Shown here one piece after another: positions 24,669-32,950 of a stretch of 64,000 nt of DNA; within the stretch, counting starts at the first letter, position 1, and every line of letters starts with the position of its first letter. The notes beneath the pieces are model-generated. The model saw nothing but the letters and a program-made list of their open reading frames with translations. It was not told where the DNA came from and ran no database searches. The stretch covers positions 62,001 to 126,000 of the forward strand of contig NZ_MAQW01000001.1 in assembly GCF_001682855.1 (NCBI RefSeq). The letters are read 5' to 3'. Position numbers and translations under genes: made by a program. The DNA comes from Bacillus sp. FJAT-27264 (lineage in GTDB: Bacteria > Bacillota > Bacilli > Paenibacillales > Paenibacillaceae).

Positions 24669-26495
24669 TTATGAATCAATCATGCGATCATTATCCGGAA
24701 TTGGAGTGGCACCCTGAGACGACGTTTTAATCCAAAGCTTCGAGAGATCCAGAAAACCAAAGGTACTGGTGTGTAATCCATATAAACTTTGATCGAACAG
24801 GGCTCTCTTGTTGAGATGGCATCCATAAAGCACCCAGACATTGTCACGCAGAATGCTCTCTGCTTGATTCAGCAGCCTGGCCCTATCAACTTCATTCTGC
24901 TGCGCAAAATCCTCCAAGCTCCGGTCGATAACATCAAGCTGGCTCTTGAGCAGGAGTATGCGCAAGTAATTGGACTCGTTCTTAAAGTAGGTAATCATTC
25001 CCCACTGCCAATCCTCTTCCAGAATCTCTTCACCCAACATCAATTCCGCATGATTCGTAATCTCTTCGGCATTATGTCTCTCAAGCGGGTGAAGCTTAAG
25101 CGTTATTCCCATCGCGGCACAACGATGCTGCAGCCACTGCGCTTCTTCGCTTTCTTCTTTTTTAGATATAAAAGCAACAGTAATTGCCTCTCCATCATAT
25201 CCGCAAGTTCGCAGCAGCTCTTTAATCTGCTCTGTAGAATCTGTTGTATTCTCCCAGTTACTTTCTCTGCTATTCCAGGGCAATAAGCTGTCTGCAGGGG
25301 TCAATCGACTGCCTCCAAGCTCCTTGATTACAGCTCTCCGGTCATAAATCAGACGCAGGGCCTGCCGAAACTTAAGCTGATGATGTATACCTTTCTTACG
25401 AAAATTGAACAGAATATATCGGCAGCCGAGTGCTGGATAATCAATTCGATTATTGCAGTCATGACGGTCTTCCCGCTCCTTCAGCAGCTGATCCGGCAGC
25501 TCATATTGCCGTTCTGGGGCAACATCATGGAGTAAAAACCAGATTTCCACCCGGTCGAGCAGCGCACGCATAGCATAATATTGGTCAAATGCCTCCAGCA
25601 CAAGAACATTCTCATTCAGTTCCTTGACCCGATACGGTCCAGTACCAACAAACGCTGTGCTGAAATTCAAGTCATAAGGCACAATGGACATATGAATATT
25701 GCTGAATAAATGCAAAATAAACAAATTCGGCCGGCTCAAATGAAAATGAACACAATATTCTCCTTGCATCTCTGCACTAATGATATCGTGATAAAACCAA
25801 AGCGACGGACTATGCAAATTTCGCAAACGTTCTAGCGACGCGATAACATCTTTGGCGGTCATGACCCGCCCATGATGAAAACGGACCCCTTTACGAAGAT
25901 AAAAGACCCAATGCGTATGATCCTCGTTGCTCTCCCACATATGGGCCAAGCCCGGCAAAAAGCGGCTGTTAGCCGTTTCATAGATTACTAACGTGCTGCA
26001 AATTTGGCTTAGCAAATAGGATTCAAACGCTGAATAGACAAATGCAGGGTCCAACTTGTCTAAGGCCCGATTGCGAACCATCCGCAGCACATCCTGTCCG
26101 GAAGTGGACTCCGGCTCATGTTGAAAACCAAGATGTTTGTTAAGTTCGTTCAGCAGACGAACCTTGAACGGCTCATTTCCGGTGGCATTGCCCAGCAACA
26201 CGGTCGCTTCTCTTATTTTCCCCTTACGAAGCAATTCCTGAAAGCTATTCTCCAGTATCTCCTCTTTACTCTGCAGGAAGGTAAGCTGGGACATGTTGCC
26301 TCTCCCTCTGCCCGCCTGCCAATGAATCATTCCCTTCTCTTCAAGCTTCCGGAGGATGAATTTCACATTGCGGGAGGTACAACAGAGGGTCTCGCTAAGT
26401 TCTTCGATACTTACAGGAAGCGGCTCATGTAGTCGAACAGCAGGATTCAAGGATTCTGCCATATTCAAATAATGCAATATAGCCTGATTGTACAT
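24669..26495 (-). CDS. SgrR-like regulator with solute-binding domain
   Basis: 608 residues. N-terminal winged helix (LPVSIEELSETLCCTSRNVKFILRKLEEKGMIHWQAGRGRG, residues ~25-66), linker, then a cytoplasmic SBP_bac_5 domain (~135-560; LDPAFVYSAFESYLLSQI, WVFYLRKGVRFHHGRVMTAKDV, TGPYRVKEL, LRLIYDRRAVIKEL). This is the SgrR architecture; E. coli SgrR responds to sugar-phosphate stress and lies beside setA, a sugar efflux MFS gene. Here an MFS gene is divergent across ~140 bases, repeating that layout. The ligand could be a sugar or peptide; not shown. Confidence 0.85.
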   Translation of the reverse strand: MYNQAILHYLNMAESLNPAVRLHEPLPVSIEELSETLCCTSRNVKFILRKLEEKGMIHWQAGRGRGNMSQLTFLQSKEEILENSFQELLRKGKIREATVLLGNATGNEPFKVRLLNELNKHLGFQHEPESTSGQDVLRMVRNRALDKLDPAFVYSAFESYLLSQICSTLVIYETANSRFLPGLAHMWESNEDHTHWVFYLRKGVRFHHGRVMTAKDVIASLERLRNLHSPSLWFYHDIISAEMQGEYCVHFHLSRPNLFILHLFSNIHMSIVPYDLNFSTAFVGTGPYRVKELNENVLVLEAFDQYYAMRALLDRVEIWFLLHDVAPERQYELPDQLLKEREDRHDCNNRIDYPALGCRYILFNFRKKGIHHQLKFRQALRLIYDRRAVIKELGGSRLTPADSLLPWNSRESNWENTTDSTEQIKELLRTCGYDGEAITVAFISKKEESEEAQWLQHRCAAMGITLKLHPLERHNAEEITNHAELMLGEEILEEDWQWGMITYFKNESNYLRILLLKSQLDVIDRSLEDFAQQNEVDRARLLNQAESILRDNVWVLYGCHLNKRALFDQSLYGLHTSTFGFLDLSKLWIKTSSQGATPIPDNDRMIDS

Positions 26496-26634
26496 AACGC
26501 CCTCCCTATTTTCCGGAAAAGGTGAAAAGATGAAAGAATATCTTACACTTTTACTTCCCCCTTTAATCAGTACAATTATAAATAAACATTTATGAAAGAT
26601 ACAGAAAATTTACAGCGAATTAGGAGAAACAGCT

Positions 26635-27879
26635 ATGAAACAGCATTTGCAGCAAATTCATCCCTTAGCCTGGACCATCATTGTGGGTACAATGTTCGGT
26701 CGTTTAGTCACTTCCATGAGTATTCCCTTTCTATCCATTTATCTAGTCCAAGTGCTTGGAGCCTCCCCTACACAGACTGGTATTACGGTTGCCGTCAGCT
26801 CCCTTGCAGGGATTCTGATCAGCTTCTACGGCGGCTACATTTCTGATAAAATCGGCCGAAAGGTCATCATGCTGATTTCGGTCTTTAGCTGGGCGTGTGT
26901 CTTTTTTGGCTTCGCGGCAGCACAAGAACTATGGGTCTTCTTTCTCGTTAATATGCTTAACGGAATCTGTCGCGCAGTTTTTGAACCCAGCTCGCGCGCA
27001 CTGTTATCAGATGTTACTCCGGCTAAACAGAAACTGCTTGTCTTTAATCTGAGATACGCTGCGATCAATCTGGGGGTTGTATTCGGACCGATTATCGGGC
27101 TGCAGCTCGGCTCGGTACAATCCAAGTTTCCCTTTATCATTGCCGGGATCGTCTACATTGTCTATGGACTGGTCATCTTTCTCCAGTTCACTTTGCACCG
27201 CTCCGCTCTGCCTGTTCACACCGATGTCACGACACCACGTCTTCGGGAAGCCTTAACCACGACAGGGAAGGATGGCGTGTTCGTGTCGGTACTCATTGGT
27301 ACGATCTTTTGCATCATGGCTTATGGACTTTTTGATTCCACGCTAGCGCAGTATCTAACCATGAACACGCACTTCTCTAATGGCAAGCAGCTGTTCTCAT
27401 ATATGCTATCGCTGAATGCAGTGACCGTATTGGTTATGCAATATCCCGTTGTACGGATCGCCCGCAGATTCTCGCCCCTAGTCCCGTTGATCCTAGGGAA
27501 TGCTCTTCTTGCGTGCAGTATGATGCTCTTCGGCTTAGCTGGAGGCATTGGCTTAATGAGCTTTAGTGTTGTGCTATTTACAATCGGTGAAGTACTGCTC
27601 GCCTCAATGATGGATATGCTGATCGACCGGATCTCTAAACCTGAATTGAAAGGCACCTACTTTGGCGTTATCGGGTTTAACAACTTGGGGAACGTTATAG
27701 CCCCGGTTATAGGTGGTCTTCTGCTAGATGAGTTCGGCATGCAGAACGGCCCTGCCGTCTTTCTCCCGCTGGGATTAATCATAGCTCTCGGCATCCCCTT
27801 CCTGCTCATCGCTAAGAAAAAGCTTGCTGCCAGAGAGCGAGATACTGTGCAAGTGAAGGAGCGTATGGATATAGCTTAA
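26635..27879 (+). CDS. MFS efflux transporter, SgrR-linked
   Basis: 414 residues, twelve membrane segments. Motif A between helices 2 and 3 is GGYISDKIGRKVIMLIS (residues ~65-81), and a long loop around residues 190-205 divides two six-helix halves. Related in layout to YttB/MdtH-like exporters. Its divergence from the SgrR-like regulator suggests export of the regulator's ligand, by analogy with sgrR-setA. GAGAAACAGCT precedes the ATG. Followed by a clear terminator. Confidence 0.82.
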   Translation: MKQHLQQIHPLAWTIIVGTMFGRLVTSMSIPFLSIYLVQVLGASPTQTGITVAVSSLAGILISFYGGYISDKIGRKVIMLISVFSWACVFFGFAAAQELWVFFLVNMLNGICRAVFEPSSRALLSDVTPAKQKLLVFNLRYAAINLGVVFGPIIGLQLGSVQSKFPFIIAGIVYIVYGLVIFLQFTLHRSALPVHTDVTTPRLREALTTTGKDGVFVSVLIGTIFCIMAYGLFDSTLAQYLTMNTHFSNGKQLFSYMLSLNAVTVLVMQYPVVRIARRFSPLVPLILGNALLACSMMLFGLAGGIGLMSFSVVLFTIGEVLLASMMDMLIDRISKPELKGTYFGVIGFNNLGNVIAPVIGGLLLDEFGMQNGPAVFLPLGLIIALGIPFLLIAKKKLAARERDTVQVKERMDIA

Positions 27880-27900
27880 TTGCATGTTCAAAAAACGGAC

Positions 27901-27945
27901 AAGACCCGGTAAAGAGACGATATCTCTTAGCCGGGTCTTTATTTT
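27901..27945 (+). terminator. Terminator after the SgrR-linked MFS gene
   Basis: AAGACCCGGTAAAGAGA and TCTCTTAGCCGGGTCTT pair with one mismatch around CGATA, then TTATTTT. Confidence 0.85.
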
Positions 27946-28093
27946 AGCGTATATGGGAGAACGTGAAGTGCAATGTAATTCTATGAGCGATTTATGCGGG
28001 TGGATCAACTGGTGCAATTGCTGTGTGTACGACACAATGTTTAAAAGTAGTTGAAAGGTAAAAAATAGGAATTATTATTGTTCAAATCATTTG

Positions 28094-28121
28094 AGTTAAC
28101 ATAATATTATTTCCGTAAACT
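28094..28121 (+). repeat. dif-like site C (11-6-11)
   Basis: Left arm AGTTAACATAA, spacer TATTAT, right arm TTCCGTAAACT. It ends two bases from the stop codon of a truncated regulator remnant (28123-28296). The right arm departs most from the palindrome, as the XerC half does in true dif sites. Confidence 0.6.
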
Positions 28122-28122
28122 A

Positions 28123-28296
28123 TTATGTATGCTTCCTGAACATTGTAGAGATTCGTTCTTTGACAAACTCCCTAAGAACTGCAGGCTCGACGATTTCAGC
28201 ATAGCCCATAAGCTTCACTGCTGTGTGGGTCTTGGTTACCTTTTTCCATGGTTTTGTTGATAGAAATGATAGGCGTATGTATTTATGTCGGAGTAA
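28123..28296 (-). pseudogene. C-terminal remnant of a WYL/YafY-type regulator
   Basis: 57 open codons without a usable start or ribosome site; in-frame stop immediately upstream. The end reads HTAVKLMGYAEIVEPAVLRE and continues FVKERISTMFRKHT before TAA. The pattern of a GYAEIVEPxxLRExVxxxI tail is like the C-terminus of WYL-domain regulators. The 5' part is missing, and the 3' end abuts dif-like site C, consistent with loss by recombination. Family call is tentative. Confidence 0.45.
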
Positions 28297-28329
28297 CTAA
28301 GTGAAAGGATTCCTTTGATTTTACTAATA

Positions 28330-28348
28330 TGAATTTTTCATATGATGA
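28330..28348 (+). repeat. 19-bp direct repeat, copy 1
   Basis: TGAATTTTTCATATGATGA, identical to 32780-32798. Ten preceding bases are 7/10 identical between copies, extending weak similarity to ~31 bp. The copies bracket the IS256 element, the GNAT gene and the XerS-like recombinase. Confidence 0.55.
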
Positions 28349-28524
28349 AATCGCATAATTTTCAGATGTCTCTTTACTGATTAGTGATTCGGTGGTTGGT
28401 TGTTTGATTGTTTTGTTGTTTTTCGTTAGTTCAGTTACTTCAGTTAGTTCACTTGATTAATTAGTTGCTTGTTCGTTATTCACGCCTTTAATTAATTGTT
28501 AATGTTGTTAATAAAAAGTGCAAT

Positions 28525-28552
28525 AGTTAACTTAATTATTATTATGTTAACT
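28525..28552 (+). repeat. dif-like site D (11-6-11)
   Basis: Left arm AGTTAACTTAA, spacer TTATTA, right arm TTATGTTAACT; nearly perfect inverted repeat. Sits eight bases before the polypyrimidine tandem repeat. Confidence 0.6.
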
Positions 28553-28560
28553 ATACTTCT

Positions 28561-28630
28561 CTCTCCTTCTCTCTCCTTCTCTCTCCTTCTCTCTCCTTCT
28601 CTCTCCTTCTCTCTCCTTCTCTCTCCTTCT
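28561..28630 (+). repeat. Tandem repeat, seven copies of a 10-bp unit
   Basis: The unit CTCTCCTTCT is repeated seven times without change, flanked by degenerate units (CTATACTTCT before, CTTTCC after). Pure pyrimidine strand; likely length-variable. Confidence 0.95.
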
Positions 28631-28636
28631 CTTTCC

Positions 28637-28680
28637 ACAAAAAAAGCATCGTTTACCCAAAGAGGTATACGATGCTTTTT
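28637..28680. terminator. Bidirectional terminator hairpin
   Basis: AAAAAGCATCGT and ACGATGCTTTTT pair around ~16 bases, extended by TACC/GGTA. A-run and T-run on both sides. Confidence 0.75.
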
Positions 28681-29145
28681 AAAGTGCTGTTCAAGTATAT
28701 ATCCGCTTACCGCAAGTGGTTAGCTAGAACAAACTGTTTCCTATGCCCTCTTTATTTTCTGGACAATAAAAAGTTCTTATTGAAAACCGCAACCTATTTT
28801 GTGATTAACCGGGTAACTAAATTTAGAGCTTATCCTGAACTTACCGAGAACTGAAGTGACACATAATATGGGGCTGGCACACAAATTTAGGGAATCAGAA
28901 CGCCCATGCCTTCACTCGATTGCCTGTGCTGCTATAGTTATTATACTTGCTATTTTTCTATAGTTGCTATGCCGTCGTTTTCCTTCGTATAACGTTTATT
29001 TTCCCAAAGTTCTCGAAAGTCTACACAGTGTTTAAAGAGCGGCATTTTTGTACCTTATATTGATGATTTTAGCGTAAAAAAGGGGATTAGAGGCATTATT
29101 GTACCTTATTTTCCTACATATCCCTCAAAAGAGATGGCGTAAAAT
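28681..29145. other. Gene-poor stretch with a two-copy ~50-bp direct repeat
   Basis: No supported gene; a 60-codon plus ORF at 28672 starts inside the terminator stem. From 29041 and 29092 two similar units begin GGCATTTTTGTACCTTAT and GGCATTATTGTACCTTAT, each followed ~35 bases later by GCGTAAAA. This resembles short interspersed tandem repeats I associate with Paenibacillus intergenic DNA. The IS256 left end lies at or in the second unit. Confidence 0.4.
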
Positions 29146-29236
29146 AAGTTGTGTACCAAGATTTGGAGCCTAGCCAGGCAACAAAAAAGTAGGGTATTCT
29201 CGGGATTACGACAGCACCAAGAAGGGACCCTACTCG

Positions 29237-30427
29237 ATGACTATTTTACCCGAAAACATGCTAAATAATCTATTTGAAAATCTTGTCACACAGTTTGTCA
29301 AAGATAACCTGGAGTCCATCATGAAAGCGGAAATCCAGCAGTTTATGGAAGTGGAGCAAGCCGGTGAGCGTAACAGCCGCAACGGCTATTACAAGCGCGG
29401 CCTGCACACCAAGTACGGAAATCTCGAGGATCTAGAGGTTCCCCGCGATCGAAATGGAGCTTTCCAGACTCAAATGTTTGAACCCTATCAGCGACGAGAC
29501 GGCTGGCTGGAAGAAGCCGTGATTCAGATGTACAAGAGTGGCATGGGCACACGGGACGTGGCTCGTTTCATTGAAAGTATGTTTGGTAGCCACTATTCGC
29601 CGACAACGGTCAGTAACATTACAGCGACGGTACTTGACGACATCCACCAGTGGCAAAAGCGTCCCCTGCAAAAACGTTACTCCGTGATCTACTTGGACGG
29701 TCTGTACGTCAAACTCAAGCGCAGCACGGTAAGCGGTGAGGTGGTTTATTTCGCCATGGGTATCGACGAAGAAGGTCACCGCCAGATTTTGGGTTTTTAC
29801 GTAGGTGGCCAAGAAAGCTCGAACGGCTGGCGTGAAGTGTTGAAAGACCTCTATAATCGCGGTGTCCAGGAAGTCTTGCTAGGTGTGTTTGACGGGCTCC
29901 CTAGACTGGATGAAGCCTTTCGCGAGATCTATCCTGAAGCGGATGTACAGCATTGTATTGTCCACAAAGTACGTTCGACGTTTCCAAAAATTCGAGTACA
30001 GCATAAAACCGAAGTCATAGAAGATCTAAAGACGATTTACACCGCAGAAGATCACGATTTGGCGCTTGCTGCCTTTGATACGGTAAAGGCCAAGTGGGGC
30101 AAGATATATCCCAAAGAAATGGATTCTTGGGAAGAGCAGTTGTCGACGCTATTGACCTTTCACAAGTATCCGGCTCTCATAAAAGAAGCCATCTACACGT
30201 CCAATCCAATTGAACGGATGAATAAAGAAATCCGAAAGCGTCTGAAACCTATGAACAGCCTCACGAATATGGATGCGGCGGAGAAGATTATTTATCTGAA
30301 CGTCATGGACTACAACGAGCGTTTTGCTGAACGAGTCATTCGCGGCTTCGGTGACCCTAAAGTCAAGGAGAAACTGAACGAGATGTTTGAAGCACGCTAT
30401 GGGGTGCGGAAAGAGCTAGAGAAGTAG
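29237..30427 (+). CDS. IS256-family transposase
   Basis: 396 residues, full length for the mutator-type family. N-terminal DNA-binding part, then the catalytic triad in order: Asp in VIYLDGLYVKLKR, Asp in GVFDGLPRLDEAF, and Glu in YTSNPIERMNKEIRKR; the C2H-like feature DVQHCIVHKVRS is also present. No frameshift, so probably active. The ATG follows AGAAGGGACC. Sits in the recombination-marked 28-33 kb zone between gene fragments. Confidence 0.95.
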   Translation: MTILPENMLNNLFENLVTQFVKDNLESIMKAEIQQFMEVEQAGERNSRNGYYKRGLHTKYGNLEDLEVPRDRNGAFQTQMFEPYQRRDGWLEEAVIQMYKSGMGTRDVARFIESMFGSHYSPTTVSNITATVLDDIHQWQKRPLQKRYSVIYLDGLYVKLKRSTVSGEVVYFAMGIDEEGHRQILGFYVGGQESSNGWREVLKDLYNRGVQEVLLGVFDGLPRLDEAFREIYPEADVQHCIVHKVRSTFPKIRVQHKTEVIEDLKTIYTAEDHDLALAAFDTVKAKWGKIYPKEMDSWEEQLSTLLTFHKYPALIKEAIYTSNPIERMNKEIRKRLKPMNSLTNMDAAEKIIYLNVMDYNERFAERVIRGFGDPKVKEKLNEMFEARYGVRKELEK

Positions 30428-30438
30428 CTCTTCCCTTT

Positions 30439-30473
30439 GTTCTTTGGGGCGGGGTTCCCCCGCCCCAAAGAAC
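30439..30473 (+). terminator. Perfect 16-pair hairpin in the IS right end
   Basis: GTTCTTTGGGGCGGGG, loop TTC, CCCCGCCCCAAAGAAC. No T run follows, so it may block read-through or serve element biology, not standard termination. Confidence 0.5.
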
Positions 30474-30486
30474 ATCTACACCAATT

Positions 30487-30897
30487 CACGAACACCCGAG
30501 GAAGTTACTTTCTACTTGCTTACACAAACTTCTTGACGCTGCCTCAAAAGACGATATCCCCAAAGAATTAAGATACAAAAATGCACTTATTTTCGTATCC
30601 GCGAGGATAGAAGCAAACCGGTGTTGAGCCAGAGAGTCCTTCCCCTGTCGTTCCAAGGATGGAACAAGTTTGGAGAGGCACGGGTACATCTGATGACGAA
30701 CGGCAGGTTTATACTAGTGTAGTAGCTTGCGAACGTCTCAAACACCGGTGTTGCCGCTTGTTTACGCAAGTTTATTTTGGCCTGTTTGCTCAAAATCCTC
30801 ACTTAACCATAACGAAAATCATTAAATTGGGGCAAAAAACGTTGATGTAGAGCGTGATTCATTGGTTTCTTAGTGTTGTAGAGCTTTGGTTGCTCAT
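30487..30897. other. Non-coding stretch, possible decayed repeat
   Basis: No supported gene on either strand; short overlapping ORFs lack ribosome sites. A perfect 12-bp palindrome AACACCGGTGTT (30740-30751) recurs in partial form as AAACCGGTGTTGAG near 30615. The stretch may be a remnant of a dispersed repeat, but I cannot confirm it. Confidence 0.3.
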
Positions 30898-31404
30898 TTA
30901 TTTTATTGTATTAATATTTAATGTACTGAAATATTGACTGGGATTGCCTTGCCTAGGATTAAACCGCTCCTGAAAAGCCCCATTGGTATAGCTGCCGATC
31001 ACGCGGTGCCAAAAATTACGGGCCGGAATATTGGCACGGACCTGCGACACCTTCCAGTCACCTGGGAACATGTCAAACAGCTTGTGCGCAGCCCAGGTGC
31101 CAACCCCGGTGCGACGATATTTTTGCATCACAAAAAATTCTGTCATATAAAACTGCCCTTCCGTACTGCGCAGCAGCCTGTCCACCAACGCAAAGCCAGC
31201 TGTGGCACCGTCCACCGTCATCTGGTAGGCAAATTTATTGTTCCCGCTGCTCCAATAGGCTTCAAGACCCGGATAGGTGGGAAACAAGCCGTCACGATTC
31301 ACATCAAGCTCCAGATACTGCGTAAAATCATACAAGTAGAACTGCATCAGATTGCTGATCAGTTGTTTACTTTCCTTGGGAACCAGTTCAATTCCAAGTT
31401 CCAT
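30898..31404 (-). CDS. GNAT-family N-acetyltransferase
   Basis: About 168 residues from the ATG at 31402-31404 (AGGGGTG six bases upstream; a GTG three codons earlier overlaps that site). Acetyl-CoA loop MQKYRRTGVGTWAAHKLFDMF near residue 100 is the GNAT motif A (R/Q-x-x-G-x-G/A form), preceded by the beta-4 strand QFYMTEFFVM. Substrate unknown. It lies next to the XerS-like gene, divergent across ~170 bases, in the zone bounded by the 19-bp repeat. Confidence 0.78.
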   Translation of the reverse strand: MELGIELVPKESKQLISNLMQFYLYDFTQYLELDVNRDGLFPTYPGLEAYWSSGNNKFAYQMTVDGATAGFALVDRLLRSTEGQFYMTEFFVMQKYRRTGVGTWAAHKLFDMFPGDWKVSQVRANIPARNFWHRVIGSYTNGAFQERFNPRQGNPSQYFSTLNINTIK

Positions 31405-31572
31405 GAGGTTCACCCCTGCAAGTCGCTTTTTTTATAACCCATCATATAACTTTGTCTCCCTTGGAGCAAGGTACCCTCCCCTGCACCCCCTGCACTTCGG
31501 GCCAAGCCAGGAAAAACATGTTAAGATAGAGTAAAGTTAACCCAATGGAATTCATACAAGAAGGTGATATTG

Positions 31573-32655
31573 ATGAGCATTCAAAAGACCAACGACCGCA
31601 AGCATCTAGACCTGAAGCTGCCGCTCATGCCCTGGTTTGTGCAGCAGTTTATCGATTATAAACGACCTGACCTTTCTCCCTCCACCCTGCTGGAGTATAT
31701 CCGGGATTATGAGTCTTTTTTCAATTGGCTGCGTGCAGAAGGTTTATCCATTGCCGACCATAATACCGGAATAACACTGCTGGAACTGGAGACGCTGCAT
31801 ATGGACAGCATTATCGGCTACCGGCTGCATCTCACAACTCGTGCGGAGAGTACGAACAGTAAAGTCACTGTCTCCCGCAAGCTCTCCTCTCTTCGCTCTC
31901 TGTTTCATTATCTGAGCCAGATTGCTGAAGATGATAATTTCTATCCCCTCCTCAAACGCAACATCATGGCTAAGGTGGAGATCAAACGTATCCACAAGCC
32001 GAAGGATACGGCGGCCAAATTGAAGGGTAAAATTCTGGAGGAAGAAGAGCTTCTGGAGTTCGTCGGCTACATTTATGAGGGGTACGGACGTGATATTGAG
32101 GGTAACAAGCAAGCGTATTATTCTTTTCAAATCAATCGCGAACGGGATGCCTGCATCGCCAGTCTGATTCTTAACTCCGGTCTGCGCGTATCAGAGGTCG
32201 TCAATCTCAACGTGGACGATCTGGATTTGAACAATAAAATGCTGTATGTGTACCGCAAGGGACATAATGATGAAACTTTTAAAACTCCGGTTTATTTCCG
32301 GGAACAAGCCAAAGATGATCTCACTAATTATCTCGGCTTACGCTCCTCACGCTATAAGACTCCTAAGCGGGAAAAAGCGCTCTTCATCGCTCTCCCGAAC
32401 GGCAGCCAGGAGGGCAAACGGATGACCAAGCGGGCCATGCAAGAGATGATCATCAAATACGCCAAGCGTTTTGGCAAGCCTTATCTGACGGTTCACAAAC
32501 TGCGTCATTCTTTCGCAACCGACTATTATTTGCAGAATGATATCTACAAGACCAAGGAGCAGCTTGGACACGCCTCTACAGAGACCACCGAGGTCTATGC
32601 CCATCTGACCGATAAAACGATGTCTGAAGCGATTGAACGGCGTCTGGAGTCCTAA
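31573..32655 (+). CDS. xerS: XerS-like tyrosine recombinase
   Basis: 360 residues, close to streptococcal/lactococcal XerS (~356) and longer than XerC/D. The N-terminal core-binding domain has the long ~150-residue form; catalytic residues are Arg205 (NSGLRVSEVV), His308 and Arg311 (VHKLRHSF), His333 (LGHAST) and Tyr342 (TEVYAHL). XerS acts alone on an asymmetric 31-bp dif site. Start ATG at 31573 follows GAAGGTG; earlier codons from 31564 overlap that site. A 19-bp repeat lies 125 bases downstream and again at 28330. Whether its role here is chromosome resolution or element mobility cannot be told. Confidence 0.82.
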   Translation: MSIQKTNDRKHLDLKLPLMPWFVQQFIDYKRPDLSPSTLLEYIRDYESFFNWLRAEGLSIADHNTGITLLELETLHMDSIIGYRLHLTTRAESTNSKVTVSRKLSSLRSLFHYLSQIAEDDNFYPLLKRNIMAKVEIKRIHKPKDTAAKLKGKILEEEELLEFVGYIYEGYGRDIEGNKQAYYSFQINRERDACIASLILNSGLRVSEVVNLNVDDLDLNNKMLYVYRKGHNDETFKTPVYFREQAKDDLTNYLGLRSSRYKTPKREKALFIALPNGSQEGKRMTKRAMQEMIIKYAKRFGKPYLTVHKLRHSFATDYYLQNDIYKTKEQLGHASTETTEVYAHLTDKTMSEAIERRLES

Positions 32656-32779
32656 GTTATCTCTCCCTCGGCGGCTCTGCCCTATCTACTAACTGGGCTG
32701 GAGCCGCCGCACTTGTGACGAGGGGGTTATGTGACGTGTCGGAGATACGGCCGTGAGATTAATTTCAAATTTTCTATTG

Positions 32780-32798
32780 TGAATTTTTCATATGATGA
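32780..32798 (+). repeat. 19-bp direct repeat, copy 2
   Basis: TGAATTTTTCATATGATGA, same strand as copy 1 at 28330, 125 bases after the XerS-like stop. The rest of 32656-32950 holds only this repeat and a terminator. Confidence 0.55.
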
Positions 32799-32871
32799 TA
32801 TTTAATAAATAAAGAACGCAGTAGGAGCACTATTCTTCGTCACCGTTCGTTCAGCGTTTGTTCATTTTCTA

Positions 32872-32915
32872 TAAAAAAAACGGATACACCCTCTAAAGAA
32901 GGTTTGTATCCGTTT
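32872..32915 (-). terminator. Terminator of the 76-residue gene
   Basis: Minus-strand AAACGGATACA, 16-base loop, TGTATCCGTTT followed by TTTTTAT. Confidence 0.8.
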
Positions 32916-32950
32916 ACATCATAATTTATCCTTAATCTTAAAATCACGTG

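Larger units (their letters stand above)
29146..30486 (+). mobile_element. IS256-family insertion sequence
   Basis: Complete transposase gene plus imperfect terminal inverted repeats: left AAGTTGTGTA (29146) with TTTGGAGC further in, right end complement AATTGGTGTA (30477-30486) with TTTGGGGC further in. Exact ends are uncertain and no target duplication was recognised. A perfect 16-pair hairpin lies just inside the right end (30439-30473). Confidence 0.75.

Noticed and set aside
24789..25286. 165-codon plus-strand ORF inside the SgrR-like gene
   Set aside because: Antisense shadow; no ribosome site and no family.
28561..28630. Possible CRISPR array
   Set aside because: Repeat unit is 10 bp with no spacers; it is a simple tandem repeat.
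28672..28854. 60-codon plus-strand ORF after the tandem repeat
   Set aside because: Its ATG lies in a terminator stem and no ribosome site precedes it.
29138..30494. Target-site duplication around the IS256 element
   Set aside because: Flanks of the inferred ends do not share an 8-9-bp word; ends are too uncertain to call one.
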